Shown here one piece after another: positions 45,000 through 55,842 of a DNA stretch of 64,000 bases (positions within the stretch are counted from its first letter, which is position 1; each line of letters starts with the position of its first letter). The notes under the pieces were generated by a model. It ran no database searches, was not told the DNA's origin, and worked only from the letters and a program-made list of their open reading frames with translations. Source of the stretch: Geomonas sp. RF6 (GTDB lineage: Bacteria > Desulfobacterota > Desulfuromonadia > Geobacterales > Geobacteraceae); the NCBI RefSeq assembly GCF_021044625.1, contig NZ_CP087999.1, forward strand, positions 2,677,001-2,741,000, given 5' to 3'. The translations under genes and the position numbers were made by a program.

Positions 45000-45019
45000 A
45001 AATTTGTATCGCTGTAATC

Positions 45020-45163
45020 CACCGGCCCCGTGTGCCTTTAGCAGAGCACGAGGTCAGGCGTCCCCTCCCTTTCAAGGGGAGGGACAGGATGGGGATGGGG
45101 TAGATGTTAGCGGCGCCGACCCATCCCCCTCCTGTCCTCCCCCTTGAAAGGGGAGGGACGCGG
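45020..45163. repeat. Paired GC-rich palindromes, family A copy 4
   Basis: CCCTCCCTTTCAAGGGGAGGGACAGGATGGGGATGGGG and its mirrored partner lie about a GCGGCGCCGACC centre. Its left flank (CCTTTAGCAGAGCA and AGGCGTCCCCTCCC) is nearly the reverse complement of the right flank of the 58.3-kb copy. No gene in the stretch. Confidence 0.82.
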
Positions 45164-45240
45164 TGCCGACGGCTTGCTCTCATTCATCTCCGCCCCGGAT
45201 TCCCGGAAGAACCCTTCGCAAATGCGGCGACGCAGAGCGC

Positions 45241-45414
45241 CTACTTCTGCCCTTTTTCTCTGTTGATCCTTTCGTACAGCTCTATCTGCTCTCGCAGGGA
45301 GAGCTTCTTTCCGCACGATTTCTTTCGGCACATCCTGCAACGGTCATCCGAGCACCACTGGCAGAAGGTGCAGTCGGGGCAGGGGAGCTTTTTTGCCGGC
45401 TGATTTTCTGTCAC
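45241..45414 (-). CDS. Small cysteine-rich protein (57 residues)
   Basis: Too short for the usual ORF cut-off. Reads from GTG at 45,414 to TAG: a seven-Cys cluster CPDCTFCQWC...CRMC...SC within the first 35 residues, then a helical tail (SLREQIELYERINREKGQK). The cysteines (12, 15, 18, 21, 26, 29, 34) form CxxCxxCxxC plus CxxC, able to bind zinc or an Fe-S cluster. GGGGG lies about 4-8 bases before the start (an adjacent GTG is an alternative). The low-complexity charged tail looks protein-like. Between two well-separated genes; function unknown. Confidence 0.65.
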   Translation of the reverse strand: MTENQPAKKLPCPDCTFCQWCSDDRCRMCRKKSCGKKLSLREQIELYERINREKGQK

Positions 45415-45470
45415 CACGCCCCCCTTATGGTTCGGCGCGCCGGGCGGCGCGCCTCCATATCCTGCTCTTC

Positions 45471-46283
45471 CTAGAAGACAATGTTTCTCTTCGGCGCGCT
45501 TCCTTCCACGATCCTCGCAAACGATTTCCCCTGGTCGGCATTCACCAGCAGGTAGCGCGGGAGTTTCACCAGCGTGTCGCGCGGCCCTACGTGGTGCGCC
45601 TCGATCGTGAAGGTCCCCTGATATCCGACTTCGGTCGCCTTTTTCAGCAGGTAATCGTCATAGATCCCGAAGGGCCACGCGAGGAGCGTGACCTTGGTGC
45701 CGAGCTGCTGCTCGAGGCGGTCTTTCGATTTCTTGAGCTGGATGTTGACGAACTTTTCGTACTCGGTCGGAGACATCTTCTTCTTGTCCCGCTTGAAGTT
45801 CGGATGCCAGAAGGTGTGGGACTGGATGTCGAAAAGCCCGGTCTTTTGCAGCGACTTCAACTGGTCCCACGTCATGGCGTACTTCGCGTTGGAGATCGCG
45901 GAGGGGTAGACAAAGACGGTCACCGGGACGTTGTACTTCTTGGCCAGCGGGAGCATGTCGCTGTACACGGACTTGTGCGCGTCGTCCTCGCAGATCACCA
46001 CGGACTTCGGCCCCGGCGCCGGTCCCTTCTTCTGCATGTAGTCGATCACCGTCTTCAGGGGGATGACCTTGTAGCCGTTCTCCTTCAGAAACTTGAGATG
46101 CTCCTCGAACACGGAGGTCTTTATGGTCATGCCGTCTGCCACCGTGGGACCGAAACGATGGTAGAGGAGGATCGGGACGTTGATCCCCTGCGCCTGGGGC
46201 TGGGGCTGGCTCTGCTGAGCCTGGGCGAGGGAAGCGAAAGTAAGGAATGCTGCGAAAAGAAGGGAAAAGATACGGCCTTTCAT
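45471..46283 (-). CDS. Exported polysaccharide deacetylase
   Basis: NodB-homology deacetylase of 270 residues acting on envelope or extracellular N-acetylated glycans. A signal peptide is visible (cleavage near AQAQQ). Motifs: VPILLYHRF at the start of the fold, CEDDAHKS (metal-binding Asp pair, in place of the usual TFDDG) and SHTFWHPN (His-x3-His), then WPFGIYDD. The order matches PgaB/IcaB-like deacetylase folds. The substitution of TFDDG by CEDDA is unusual. The gene is monocistronic by spacing; GGAGG lies about 11 bases before the ATG. Confidence 0.87.
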   Translation of the reverse strand: MKGRIFSLLFAAFLTFASLAQAQQSQPQPQAQGINVPILLYHRFGPTVADGMTIKTSVFEEHLKFLKENGYKVIPLKTVIDYMQKKGPAPGPKSVVICEDDAHKSVYSDMLPLAKKYNVPVTVFVYPSAISNAKYAMTWDQLKSLQKTGLFDIQSHTFWHPNFKRDKKKMSPTEYEKFVNIQLKKSKDRLEQQLGTKVTLLAWPFGIYDDYLLKKATEVGYQGTFTIEAHHVGPRDTLVKLPRYLLVNADQGKSFARIVEGSAPKRNIVF

Positions 46284-46430
46284 CAGGGTGCTGACCTCCG
46301 GTGCATCTAATGTGTGGGGAAAATGGGACGAGCTAGGTATAGCAGAAACACCGGGATTGTGGAATGGGGAAGTTGCGTCCGCAGCAGATATTTTGAAGAT
46401 ATTAGTGTAGTTACATCAGGAGGTTCCGCG

Positions 46431-46448
46431 ACTTCGGCATGCCGAAGT
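46431..46448. other. Perfect 18-bp palindrome
   Basis: ACTTCGGCATGCCGAAGT is perfectly self-complementary. It lies in the 399-base gap between the deacetylase and the short peptide gene, and there is no T tract. It may be an operator for either flank; no regulator can be named. Confidence 0.6.
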
Positions 46449-46599
46449 GCGATCCCCGTCCCCGAAATCTGCTGCTATTGTAGGTGTCAACTTTTTCGTT
46501 GAGAATGTCTGTTTTGTGGCACCCTTTTAGACGGGGGAAATCCGGGCCAGCATGTCAGATCTTGCTGTCATTCAACGGCTTATGATTGGTATACGGTGT

Positions 46600-46615
46600 T
46601 GGCTTGGGAATTGCT
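46600..46615 (+). promoter_or_regulatory. Putative sigma-54 promoter of the 27-residue peptide gene
   Basis: TGGC-N7-TTGCT has the invariant GG and GC at the spacing of -24/-12 promoters; it differs from the consensus TGGCAC by TT at the AC position. Transcription would start near 46,627, about 56 bases before the peptide start. An imperfect inverted repeat (ATGTCAG...CTGTCAT, 46,552-46,571) upstream could be an activator site. Confidence 0.55.
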
Positions 46616-46682
46616 ATAAGGTACGCCGCAGCCTTTAATTCAATGCAATGTCAAAATGTGCCAGTAAAGAAGGAGGAGCGTT

Positions 46683-46766
46683 ATGAAGGTTATCCGCAAG
46701 AACATGGCCAGTGAGCTGAAAACCACGAGGGTGAAGCGCCAGGTAGTATCGATGCTGGCAGCCTGA
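46683..46766 (+). CDS. Short peptide gene (27 residues)
   Basis: Reads MKVIRKNMASELKTTRVKRQ plus seven further residues ending in LAA; highly basic, amphipathic and without Cys. The AAGGAGGAG ribosome binding site 4 bases before the ATG is among the best in the window. A sigma-54-like promoter lies upstream and a strong hairpin (46,775-46,805) downstream, so promoter, ribosome binding site, ORF and hairpin make a complete small unit. No known family is recognised; it could be a small regulatory or secreted peptide, or a leader. Confidence 0.55.
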   Translation: MKVIRKNMASELKTTRVKRQVVSMLAA

Positions 46767-46774
46767 TAGCGAAA

Positions 46775-46805
46775 GGGGAGGGGTGCCGCCAAGCACTCCC
46801 TCCCC
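46775..46805 (+). terminator. Hairpin after the short peptide gene
   Basis: GGGGAGGGGTGC and GCACTCCCTCCCC pair with one bulged T around a CGCCAA loop. The stem is strong but is followed by CACTAC rather than a T tract, so it is a terminator or an mRNA 3' stabiliser. Confidence 0.55.
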
Positions 46806-46840
46806 CACTACTACCGACTCTCTTCCTGTTGCTGCGGCGA

Positions 46841-46872
46841 TGCCGGAAACGCTGCGCTTATTCCGGCCTACA
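46841..46872. repeat. REP-like unit, family B copy 3
   Basis: TGCCGGAAACGCTGCGCTTATTCCGGCCTACA. It lies just past the 3' end of ligA. A near-identical unit in the same orientation lies before ligA. Confidence 0.85.
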
Positions 46873-46890
46873 GTACAACACGCCCTATCA

Positions 46891-49339
<2,449 letters not shown>

Positions 49340-49343
<4 letters not shown>

Positions 49344-49531
49344 CGAGACTTCCTGCGTGGGATATCTTCAAGCTCTTTCTCGCTACCCCCCAGCTCAGCG
49401 AGCCTTCGGGCGCTCTCCCTCGCTATGAGCGCCTGCAGCCCCAGCTTCACCAGCGCTGTTTTCTCCGTTACCCCCGTTAGTCTCGATGCGGTGTCGAGAA
49501 GTGCGTCATCGATGTTCATGGTGGTCCTCAT
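49340..49531 (-). CDS. vapB: VapB-like antitoxin
   Basis: Antitoxin partner of the following PIN toxin. The 63 residues start MRTTMNIDDALLD, a VapB (type II, AbrB/RHH-like, DUF2191) N-terminus; the C-terminal part (LAELGGSEKELEDIPRRK) is charged and probably wraps the toxin. The ATG at 49,531 has GGAGGAG directly upstream; a longer start six codons earlier is less likely. Autoregulation is usual but no operator was identified. Confidence 0.87.
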
Positions 49532-49647
49532 CGGCTCCTCCGTATGCATCTATGATATGTCTTAATATGTACCGAGAAGATGCATGCGTCAACAAAATCG
49601 GTTCTTCACCATCCGCCCCCCTCGGGCTGTTGTCTCAGTTTTATACA

Positions 49648-49674
49648 TTGTTTATTAGCTATCGTTGTGATAAT
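49648..49674 (+). promoter_or_regulatory. Weak promoter candidate before the giant secreted protein
   Basis: TTGTTT, 15 bases, GATAAT preceded by TG (TTGTGATAAT). The spacing is short, so it is a weak call. The AT-rich 174-base gap between vapB and the secreted protein holds no gene. Confidence 0.35.
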
Positions 49675-49735
49675 GGATATCGCCTCATGTGTGGCATGAC
49701 CACATCTTTAATGCAATGCAGACCCAGGAGGACAG

Positions 49736-52700
49736 ATGCATCGGAACCACACCCCGAGGGGGCGGCTCTTCCCACTTATCTCCTTAAGACCGATCCTCAT
49801 GGCGGCTGCCGTGGTACTGTCAGCTGCCTTTCCCGCGGCTGGAAGCGCAGGCGCCGCCGGTGCGGGAGTGACGCGCGCCGTTCCTGCGGACTTCCCCACG
49901 ATACAGGGTGCGATCGACGCCGCTGGCAATGGCGACACCATTGTCGTGGCGCCTGGTCTCTACCGCGAGCGCATCAACTTCAAGGGTAAGGCAATAACCT
50001 TGAAGAGCAGCGAGGGGCCCCGGACCACCTTCATAAACGGCTCCCACAAAGGCTCCGTCGTGACCCTTTCTTCCGGCGAGTGGAATACCTCGGTCCTCAC
50101 CGGGTTCACCATTCAAAATGGCGGCCCGCAGTCGGGGCTGCTGAGCGGCGGAGGGATCTATATAGAAAATGCCTCGCCGATCATCTCCAACAACATCATC
50201 ACCGGGAACTCCGCATGCGACGGCGCGGGGATCTTCGCCTCGGGGAGCCCGATAATCCGCAACAACACCATCTCAGGCAACAGGCAGGAAGGGTGCAGCG
50301 GGGGAAACGGCGGTGGTGGCATTGCACTCCTTGGCGGCAGCGGCGAGGTGGTGGATAACCTCATAGTCAGTAACCTCATGCCCGAATCGCGCGGAGGGGG
50401 GATCTCACTTGCCCGCCCGGAGGGTAAACACACCGTCCGCGGCAACATCATCCGCAACAACCGCGCGGGGTGGGGGGGCGGCGGTGCCTACCTGATCACC
50501 TCCGAAGAATCCCGCCTGGTGCAGAACGTGATCTTCGGAAATAGCAGCGAAAGGGGGGGCGGCGTACTGATCGACCTCGGCGGGACCCTGCTGCACAACA
50601 CTATCACGGATAACTACGCTCACATCGGCGCAGGGATCTCCTTCGGCAGGAACCCCGGAAGCGGCGAGATCGCCAACAACATAATCACCGGCGGGAACGG
50701 GCAGACCGTCATCTACAGCGAGATGGATGCGTCGGCAAACCGCCCACTGAGGCGAAATGTCCTCTTTTCCTCCTCAAACACCATCTTTGGCGGCAGCTAC
50801 GTCGGATATGACCTGGCGGGGAATGTGGCGGCGGATCCTCGCCTGAGCGCTTCCGCGTATGGCTATTTCGGCCTTATGTCCGGCTCCCCCGCCATCGATG
50901 CCGGCGACAGCACGATTGCCGGCATCCCCTCCACCGACATCACCGGATCTCCACGGTTCGTGGCGGGTATCGCCGGCGGCCCGGCAGCGGTCGATGCCGG
51001 TGCCTTCGAATTCGATCCCTCGGAGCCACGGGTGGAACTGGTCGGGATACCGTCCCCCGTCTCACGGGATTCCGAGACGTTCAGCATCACCGTCGTCGGC
51101 GACGATCTGCTCTCCTACCGCTTCGCTGTCGACGACGGTACCTTCTCCGAGGACCTCCCGGCTGACGTCCCTCAGCTGAACCTGGGGAACCTTTCTCCCG
51201 GCAGCCATACCGTCGCCGTCGCAGGCGCCTTCCGCACCGGCAGGCAACGGGTAGAGTCCGCCACGGTAGCCCACTGGACCATCGACAATGCCCCCCCCGT
51301 CACCACGGCGATCCCCGGGAGCGGCACCTTCAACGAGCGCCAGACGGTGACCCTTTCCTGTGACGACGGCACCGGCAGCGGGTGCGTGGAGACCTTGTAC
51401 TGTCTCGGTCCCGACTGTGTGCCGAACACACGATACGAAGGACCGATCGCCGTCAACTCCCCCACCGCGCTGCGCTACTACTCGCACGACGCCTTCGGGT
51501 ACGCTGAATCGATCACGACGGCGAGCTACAACTTCACCGCCACCGTCTCCGGGCGGGCAACAGACAGCGTCACGGGCGCAGGGACCCCCCTTGTCCGCGT
51601 TAACGCCTATGACGCCGCGACCGGCATGTACCGCGGCTCCGCCGAGACAAGCAGCACGGGAGAATTCCTCATCAGCGGATTGCCCGCCGGGATCTACAAG
51701 TTCAGTTTCTACGGCAACGGCTATGCCACCATGTGGTACGGAGGGAGTCTCAGCGCCTCCGGTGCACGTACCGTTGTGGTCGCCGCTCCGGGGACGAAGA
51801 GCGGTATTGACGCGGCACTGACAAAGGGAGGGAGCATCGCCGGCACCGTTACCGACGCCGTCTCCGGCGCGGGGGTAGAGGGTGTCAACGTGACCATACT
51901 GGATTACTACTCCGTCTTCACGGACAGTACAGGTGCATACCTCATTTCGGGGCTACCCGCCGGGAAATACACCGTGCAGTTCCAGCCACCTTACAACTCC
52001 CCCTACCTGAAGGGTGATACAGCCACTGTTTCCGTGACTGCTCCGCTTGTCGCAGGGGGAATCGACTGCAGGCTCAAGAGAGGGGGGGCGATAACCGGCA
52101 CGGTGACTAGCAGCACCGGTGCCGCCATGCCCGATGTCCACGTTTCCGCCATCGACGCCATCACCGGCGGGCAGCTCACCACGACGAACACCGACAGTTC
52201 CGGGCAGTACACTCTCGCGGGGCTGCCGTCGGGGAACTACAAGATCTCCTTTACCTCTTACGGATACGGCACCGGCTGGTACGCCGCAAGCTCCACGCCG
52301 AGCGGCGCGACCGTACTGTCGGTCACTGCACCGGAGACGTTGTCGGGCACCGACTATGTCCTCAAGCAGGGGGGGACCATCACCGGCACCGTCAGGGACA
52401 AGGTCTCCGGCGCCGGCATCGCCAATGCCTACGTCTCCGCTTTCGATATCGCCATGCACGGGTATTTTTCCGGCTCTTACACCGACAGCTCCGGAGCTTA
52501 CAGCCTCTCCGGGCTCCCCTCCGGAACCTACCTGATCAGGTTCTCAGCACCGGGATACGTCGAGCAGTGGGCAGGGGGGACCGACGAGCAGGGGACCGGC
52601 ACCTCGATCGCAGTAGCCGCGCCGGGAACAACCGCCGGTGTCGACGGAGCACTCACCACGGGGGGCTCCATAAGCGGAACGATCGTTGACAAGAAGACGG

Positions 52701-55210
52701 GAATACCACTCCAGTCGATCTGCGTCGGCGCCTACAGGGGGGCGGAGCTGTTGTGGACGAGCGCCGCATGCACAGACGACAGCGGCCGCTACTCCATCGA
52801 CAGTCTCCCGAGCGGCTCATACCGGCTACAGACCTACATGAATGGGCAGGGGTACTACGACCAGTGGTACACGGAAGCTGGAACCTCTACGCCCAGGAGC
52901 GTGGCGGTCGTGGCGCCGAATGCGACCACCGGGATGGACTTTGCCCTGGAGCAGGGGGGAGTAATCAGCGGCCGGGTCTTCGACCGCGAGACGAATGAAC
53001 CTCTCGCAGGTGCGGCGATAACTGCAATTGGCGTCGGCAGCAGCTATGTCGTTTCAGGCTACACCGACAGCCAGGGTGCCTACACCATTATTTCCGTACC
53101 GAGCGGGAACTACAAGGTGGACTTCAACGCCTCCGGGTACATCTCCCGGTGGTTTGGGGATGAGGAGACCGAGGGCGCGGCCGCGACAGTGGCGGTAACA
53201 GCGGGGAGCGAGACCGCGGGTGTGGATGCCTACCTCAGCAGGGGGGGGAGGATATCCGGCACCGTTTCGGATGGTAGTACCGGAGCAGGCGTCAGCGGCG
53301 TCCAGGTCTACGCCATCGACCGATCAACCGGCTCCTGGGAAGGTGCCGCCTATACCGACGAGAATGGCAGGTACACCATCACGCAGCTGCGCAGCGGCTC
53401 GTACCGGGTGAAGGTCGACCCCTTCTTCGGCTCCGCGTACCTCGGCAGGTGGTACGGTTCGCCATGCGCTGATACAGTGTCGGTAACCGCACCTGCAGAG
53501 ACAGGTGGCATCGACATCCCTTTGATCCGGGGGGGGAGCATCACCGGCCGGGTCACCGACGCTGTCACAGGACTCGGTATCCGCCAGGTTAATATTTCCT
53601 GGACGGCTGGAGGGGCGGGGTACGGCACCACCATCGGTTCGAATTACATCGATGAAACCGGCTCCTACACACTCTCCGGACTTCTCCCCGGGATGTACAC
53701 AGTCTCCTTCAGCGCTGACGGGTACATCCGGGGTACCAGCGCCATCGCCACAATTACGGGGACTGAGATAGTGAGCGGAATCGATGTGGCTCTCGCTCCG
53801 GGTGCGAGGATCAGCGGCACGCTGCGTGACGCGGTCACCGGTTCACCACTCCCCGGAATCATGGTCATGGCAGTCGGCAGCACATACGGCGCCGGGGCAA
53901 GCACGACCTTCAGCAGTTCCTCCGGAAGTTACACCCTCAGCGGGCTGCCGGCTGGTGAGTACCGGATCTACTTCGGCGCGGGCGGCGCGGCCGCGGGATA
54001 TCTTCGTTCCTCATACGCCGACCCTGTCACCGTCGCGGCAGCGGAGAGTGTCACCGGCGTAGATTCCGCGCTTCACAGGGCCGGCGCCCTGACCGGTCGG
54101 GTGATCGATCCTCTTACTGGAGAGCCAGTCGCAGATGTTGCCGCAGTCGCACACGATCCCGTCACCGGTGCCCGGGTTGCCGGCGCATACTCTGATCAGT
54201 CCGGGATATATACGATCTGGGTGCCGAGCGGCACCTACAGTATCGAGTTCCCAGCCAGGAGAGATTCCGACGGCGGGTACCTGGGGCGCTGGTACGGTGC
54301 GGAGACGACGGCGGTGCAGGTAGCGGTAGAGGCGCCGGAAGTCATCAAGCTTGCCGACACCCCTTTGAGCAGGGGAGGCGCCATCTTCGGCCGCGTCGTC
54401 GTGAACAGCTGCTTTGCGGCGTCCTCCATTGCCATTGTTGTGTATGACGCGCAGACGGGGGAGACGGTGACCACGGTCGGAGTGGGGCTCGATTATGCCG
54501 ATGCCTTCAGCATAGGGGGGCTACCCTCCGGCAGGTACAAGCTCTTTGTGGATACGGGGGGCAGCGATTTTGTTCGCCAGTGGTACCCCAACAGCGGCGG
54601 CTTTGAAGGGGCCCAGGAGATAGAGGTCCGTGCGGGGAGCGTGAGCGGCGGCATAGAGATCACCCTCGAGAGCGCCGGTGGTATCGTCTCCGGTACGGTC
54701 TGCTCCGGCTGGTCCGGAAACGTGCAGTTGCGCGACCGCTTTTCCGGGGCAATCGTGGCGCAAACGTCAGCTACAGCGGGCGCATTCCGCTTCACCGGCA
54801 TCCCTGACGGCACCTACAGCGTCTTCTTCTCAGCCGACGGCCGGCTCTGGTATGCGGCGGGGAGCGGGGATGCATCTTCCGTCGTGGTAAGCGGCGCGGT
54901 CGCAGTGCCGATAGAGGCGTGCCCGGGGTGGCCGCTGCAGGGGGTGCCGACCATCACCGATGTTATGAAGGCGTTGCGGATTACCGTCGGCTCGCTGGAT
55001 GCCACACCAGATCTGATGGAGGTCTTCGATATCGCCCCTGTTGTTGCGGGGGTCTCTTCCCCCGACGGGAAGGTGGACATCAGCGATGTCGTCATCCTGC
55101 TGAGGCTCGCGGTGGGACTTCCGGTATTCGGCCCGCCCACCTCTGGCGGTGGTGGCAGCGTTATCAGTACCGGGAGCGGGTTCGTGCTGGAGCAGGTGGG
55201 GGGGCAATAA
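49736..55210 (+). CDS. Giant secreted protein: beta-helix, twelve carboxypeptidase-regulatory repeats, dockerin-like end
   Basis: An 1824-residue exported protein. A signal peptide (about 1-45) is followed by a right-handed parallel beta-helix (about 60-420; repeated short strands with NN and GGG turns such as SGGGIYIENASPIISNNIITGN), an Ig-like segment (about 425-600), twelve CarboxypepD-regulatory-like repeats of about 85-100 residues (about 605-1720) and a terminal dockerin-like pair (VPTITDVMKALRITVG, DGKVDISDVVILLRLAVGL). Each repeat has GGxIxGTVxD, TDxxGxYxLxGLPxGxYxxxF and VxAxxxxxGIDxxL. The ATG has AGGAGG upstream. Extracellular, glycan- or matrix-related function is inferred; no cohesin is seen in the window. 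Confidence 0.85.
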   Translation: MHRNHTPRGRLFPLISLRPILMAAAVVLSAAFPAAGSAGAAGAGVTRAVPADFPTIQGAIDAAGNGDTIVVAPGLYRERINFKGKAITLKSSEGPRTTFINGSHKGSVVTLSSGEWNTSVLTGFTIQNGGPQSGLLSGGGIYIENASPIISNNIITGNSACDGAGIFASGSPIIRNNTISGNRQEGCSGGNGGGGIALLGGSGEVVDNLIVSNLMPESRGGGISLARPEGKHTVRGNIIRNNRAGWGGGGAYLITSEESRLVQNVIFGNSSERGGGVLIDLGGTLLHNTITDNYAHIGAGISFGRNPGSGEIANNIITGGNGQTVIYSEMDASANRPLRRNVLFSSSNTIFGGSYVGYDLAGNVAADPRLSASAYGYFGLMSGSPAIDAGDSTIAGIPSTDITGSPRFVAGIAGGPAAVDAGAFEFDPSEPRVELVGIPSPVSRDSETFSITVVGDDLLSYRFAVDDGTFSEDLPADVPQLNLGNLSPGSHTVAVAGAFRTGRQRVESATVAHWTIDNAPPVTTAIPGSGTFNERQTVTLSCDDGTGSGCVETLYCLGPDCVPNTRYEGPIAVNSPTALRYYSHDAFGYAESITTASYNFTATVSGRATDSVTGAGTPLVRVNAYDAATGMYRGSAETSSTGEFLISGLPAGIYKFSFYGNGYATMWYGGSLSASGARTVVVAAPGTKSGIDAALTKGGSIAGTVTDAVSGAGVEGVNVTILDYYSVFTDSTGAYLISGLPAGKYTVQFQPPYNSPYLKGDTATVSVTAPLVAGGIDCRLKRGGAITGTVTSSTGAAMPDVHVSAIDAITGGQLTTTNTDSSGQYTLAGLPSGNYKISFTSYGYGTGWYAASSTPSGATVLSVTAPETLSGTDYVLKQGGTITGTVRDKVSGAGIANAYVSAFDIAMHGYFSGSYTDSSGAYSLSGLPSGTYLIRFSAPGYVEQWAGGTDEQGTGTSIAVAAPGTTAGVDGALTTGGSISGTIVDKKTGIPLQSICVGAYRGAELLWTSAACTDDSGRYSIDSLPSGSYRLQTYMNGQGYYDQWYTEAGTSTPRSVAVVAPNATTGMDFALEQGGVISGRVFDRETNEPLAGAAITAIGVGSSYVVSGYTDSQGAYTIISVPSGNYKVDFNASGYISRWFGDEETEGAAATVAVTAGSETAGVDAYLSRGGRISGTVSDGSTGAGVSGVQVYAIDRSTGSWEGAAYTDENGRYTITQLRSGSYRVKVDPFFGSAYLGRWYGSPCADTVSVTAPAETGGIDIPLIRGGSITGRVTDAVTGLGIRQVNISWTAGGAGYGTTIGSNYIDETGSYTLSGLLPGMYTVSFSADGYIRGTSAIATITGTEIVSGIDVALAPGARISGTLRDAVTGSPLPGIMVMAVGSTYGAGASTTFSSSSGSYTLSGLPAGEYRIYFGAGGAAAGYLRSSYADPVTVAAAESVTGVDSALHRAGALTGRVIDPLTGEPVADVAAVAHDPVTGARVAGAYSDQSGIYTIWVPSGTYSIEFPARRDSDGGYLGRWYGAETTAVQVAVEAPEVIKLADTPLSRGGAIFGRVVVNSCFAASSIAIVVYDAQTGETVTTVGVGLDYADAFSIGGLPSGRYKLFVDTGGSDFVRQWYPNSGGFEGAQEIEVRAGSVSGGIEITLESAGGIVSGTVCSGWSGNVQLRDRFSGAIVAQTSATAGAFRFTGIPDGTYSVFFSADGRLWYAAGSGDASSVVVSGAVAVPIEACPGWPLQGVPTITDVMKALRITVGSLDATPDLMEVFDIAPVVAGVSSPDGKVDISDVVILLRLAVGLPVFGPPTSGGGGSVISTGSGFVLEQVGGQ

Positions 55211-55218
55211 AGAGGGGC

Positions 55219-55340
55219 ATTCCGGGAAATCCTGGGACGGTGGATGTACGCTTGCCACGAAGCACTGCACGAGGCCTCGCGTCCCCCCCTTTGCAAAGGT
55301 TCATCCGGGAATTCCGGGAATTCAGCCCGGTCGCTTCCGT
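55219..55340. repeat. Dispersed repeat, family C copy 2 (rearranged)
   Basis: Contains the inverted CTTGCCACGAAGCACTGCA, the shared CGAGGCCTCGCGTCCCCCCCTTTGCAAAGG and TTCATCCGGGAATTCCGGG, blocks that appear in another order at 1.6 kb and 55.7 kb. Confidence 0.7.
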
Positions 55341-55367
55341 TGACGTGAGGGGACACTAGTGGCGCCG

Positions 55368-55464
55368 CGCTGGAGCACAGGCTTCCCAGCCTGTACCGCG
55401 GCGCCAGCCGCGCGGTCTGTGGCGGCTGCGCCGCCATCGCAGGCAAGATGCCTACGCTCCAGCG
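55368..55464. repeat. 97-bp MITE-like element with 9-bp terminal inverted repeats
   Basis: Begins CGCTGGAGC and ends GCTCCAGCG, an exact inverted pair. The interior is GC-rich with CAGGCTTCCCAGCCTG and GGCGGCTGCGCCGCC. No ORF or transposase is present. It sits among family C repeats. Confidence 0.7.
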
Positions 55465-55479
55465 TGGGGGCACCCGGAT

Positions 55480-55790
55480 TCTTTGTAGCGCGTTCCCCAG
55501 AAATCCCGGAAGACCCTTTACGAAGGGGGGACAGGGGGGATTTGACTTGGCCAGGACCGTCCTGCAAAGTGCGGAATTGCTGTGGTCTCAAGCCATACCT
55601 TTGATTCATTTGCAAAACAACTGGGGGCTTATGTCGTTGATCTTAAAACTGCCGCAGCACTGCGGAACTGAGGAGACTTGAAGATTAAATCCCCCCTGCC
55701 CCCCCCTTCGCAAAGGGGGGAACGTTGGGCCTTCTGCAGTGATTCGTGGCAATGTAGCCACGCTCCCCCGGAATTCCCGGATGGATTGAC
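55480..55790. repeat. Dispersed repeat, family C copy 3, within the 632-base gap
   Basis: Includes CCCTTCGCAAAGGGGGGAACGTT, TGCAGTGATTCGTGGCAATGTAGCCACGCTCCCCC and CCGGAATTCCCGGATGGA. It matches the 1.6-kb copy in order. Around 55,495-55,530 a diverged half (CCCGGAAGACCCTTTACGAAGGGGGG) is also present. The whole gap 55,211-55,842 is filled by repeats; no gene is seen. Confidence 0.75.
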
Positions 55791-55842
55791 GCAATAGCCT
55801 CGCCTACGCCTTTGGGGCACCAAAACCTTCCTTTCCGACCGG

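Noticed and set aside
45107-45340. A 77-codon minus-strand ORF overlapping the Cys-rich small gene
   Set aside because: It is a different frame of the same strand that runs into the family A repeat; the Cys-rich frame explains the region better.
46314-46502. A 62-codon plus-strand ORF in the deacetylase upstream gap
   Set aside because: No ribosome binding site, unlikely composition, and it runs across the perfect palindrome.
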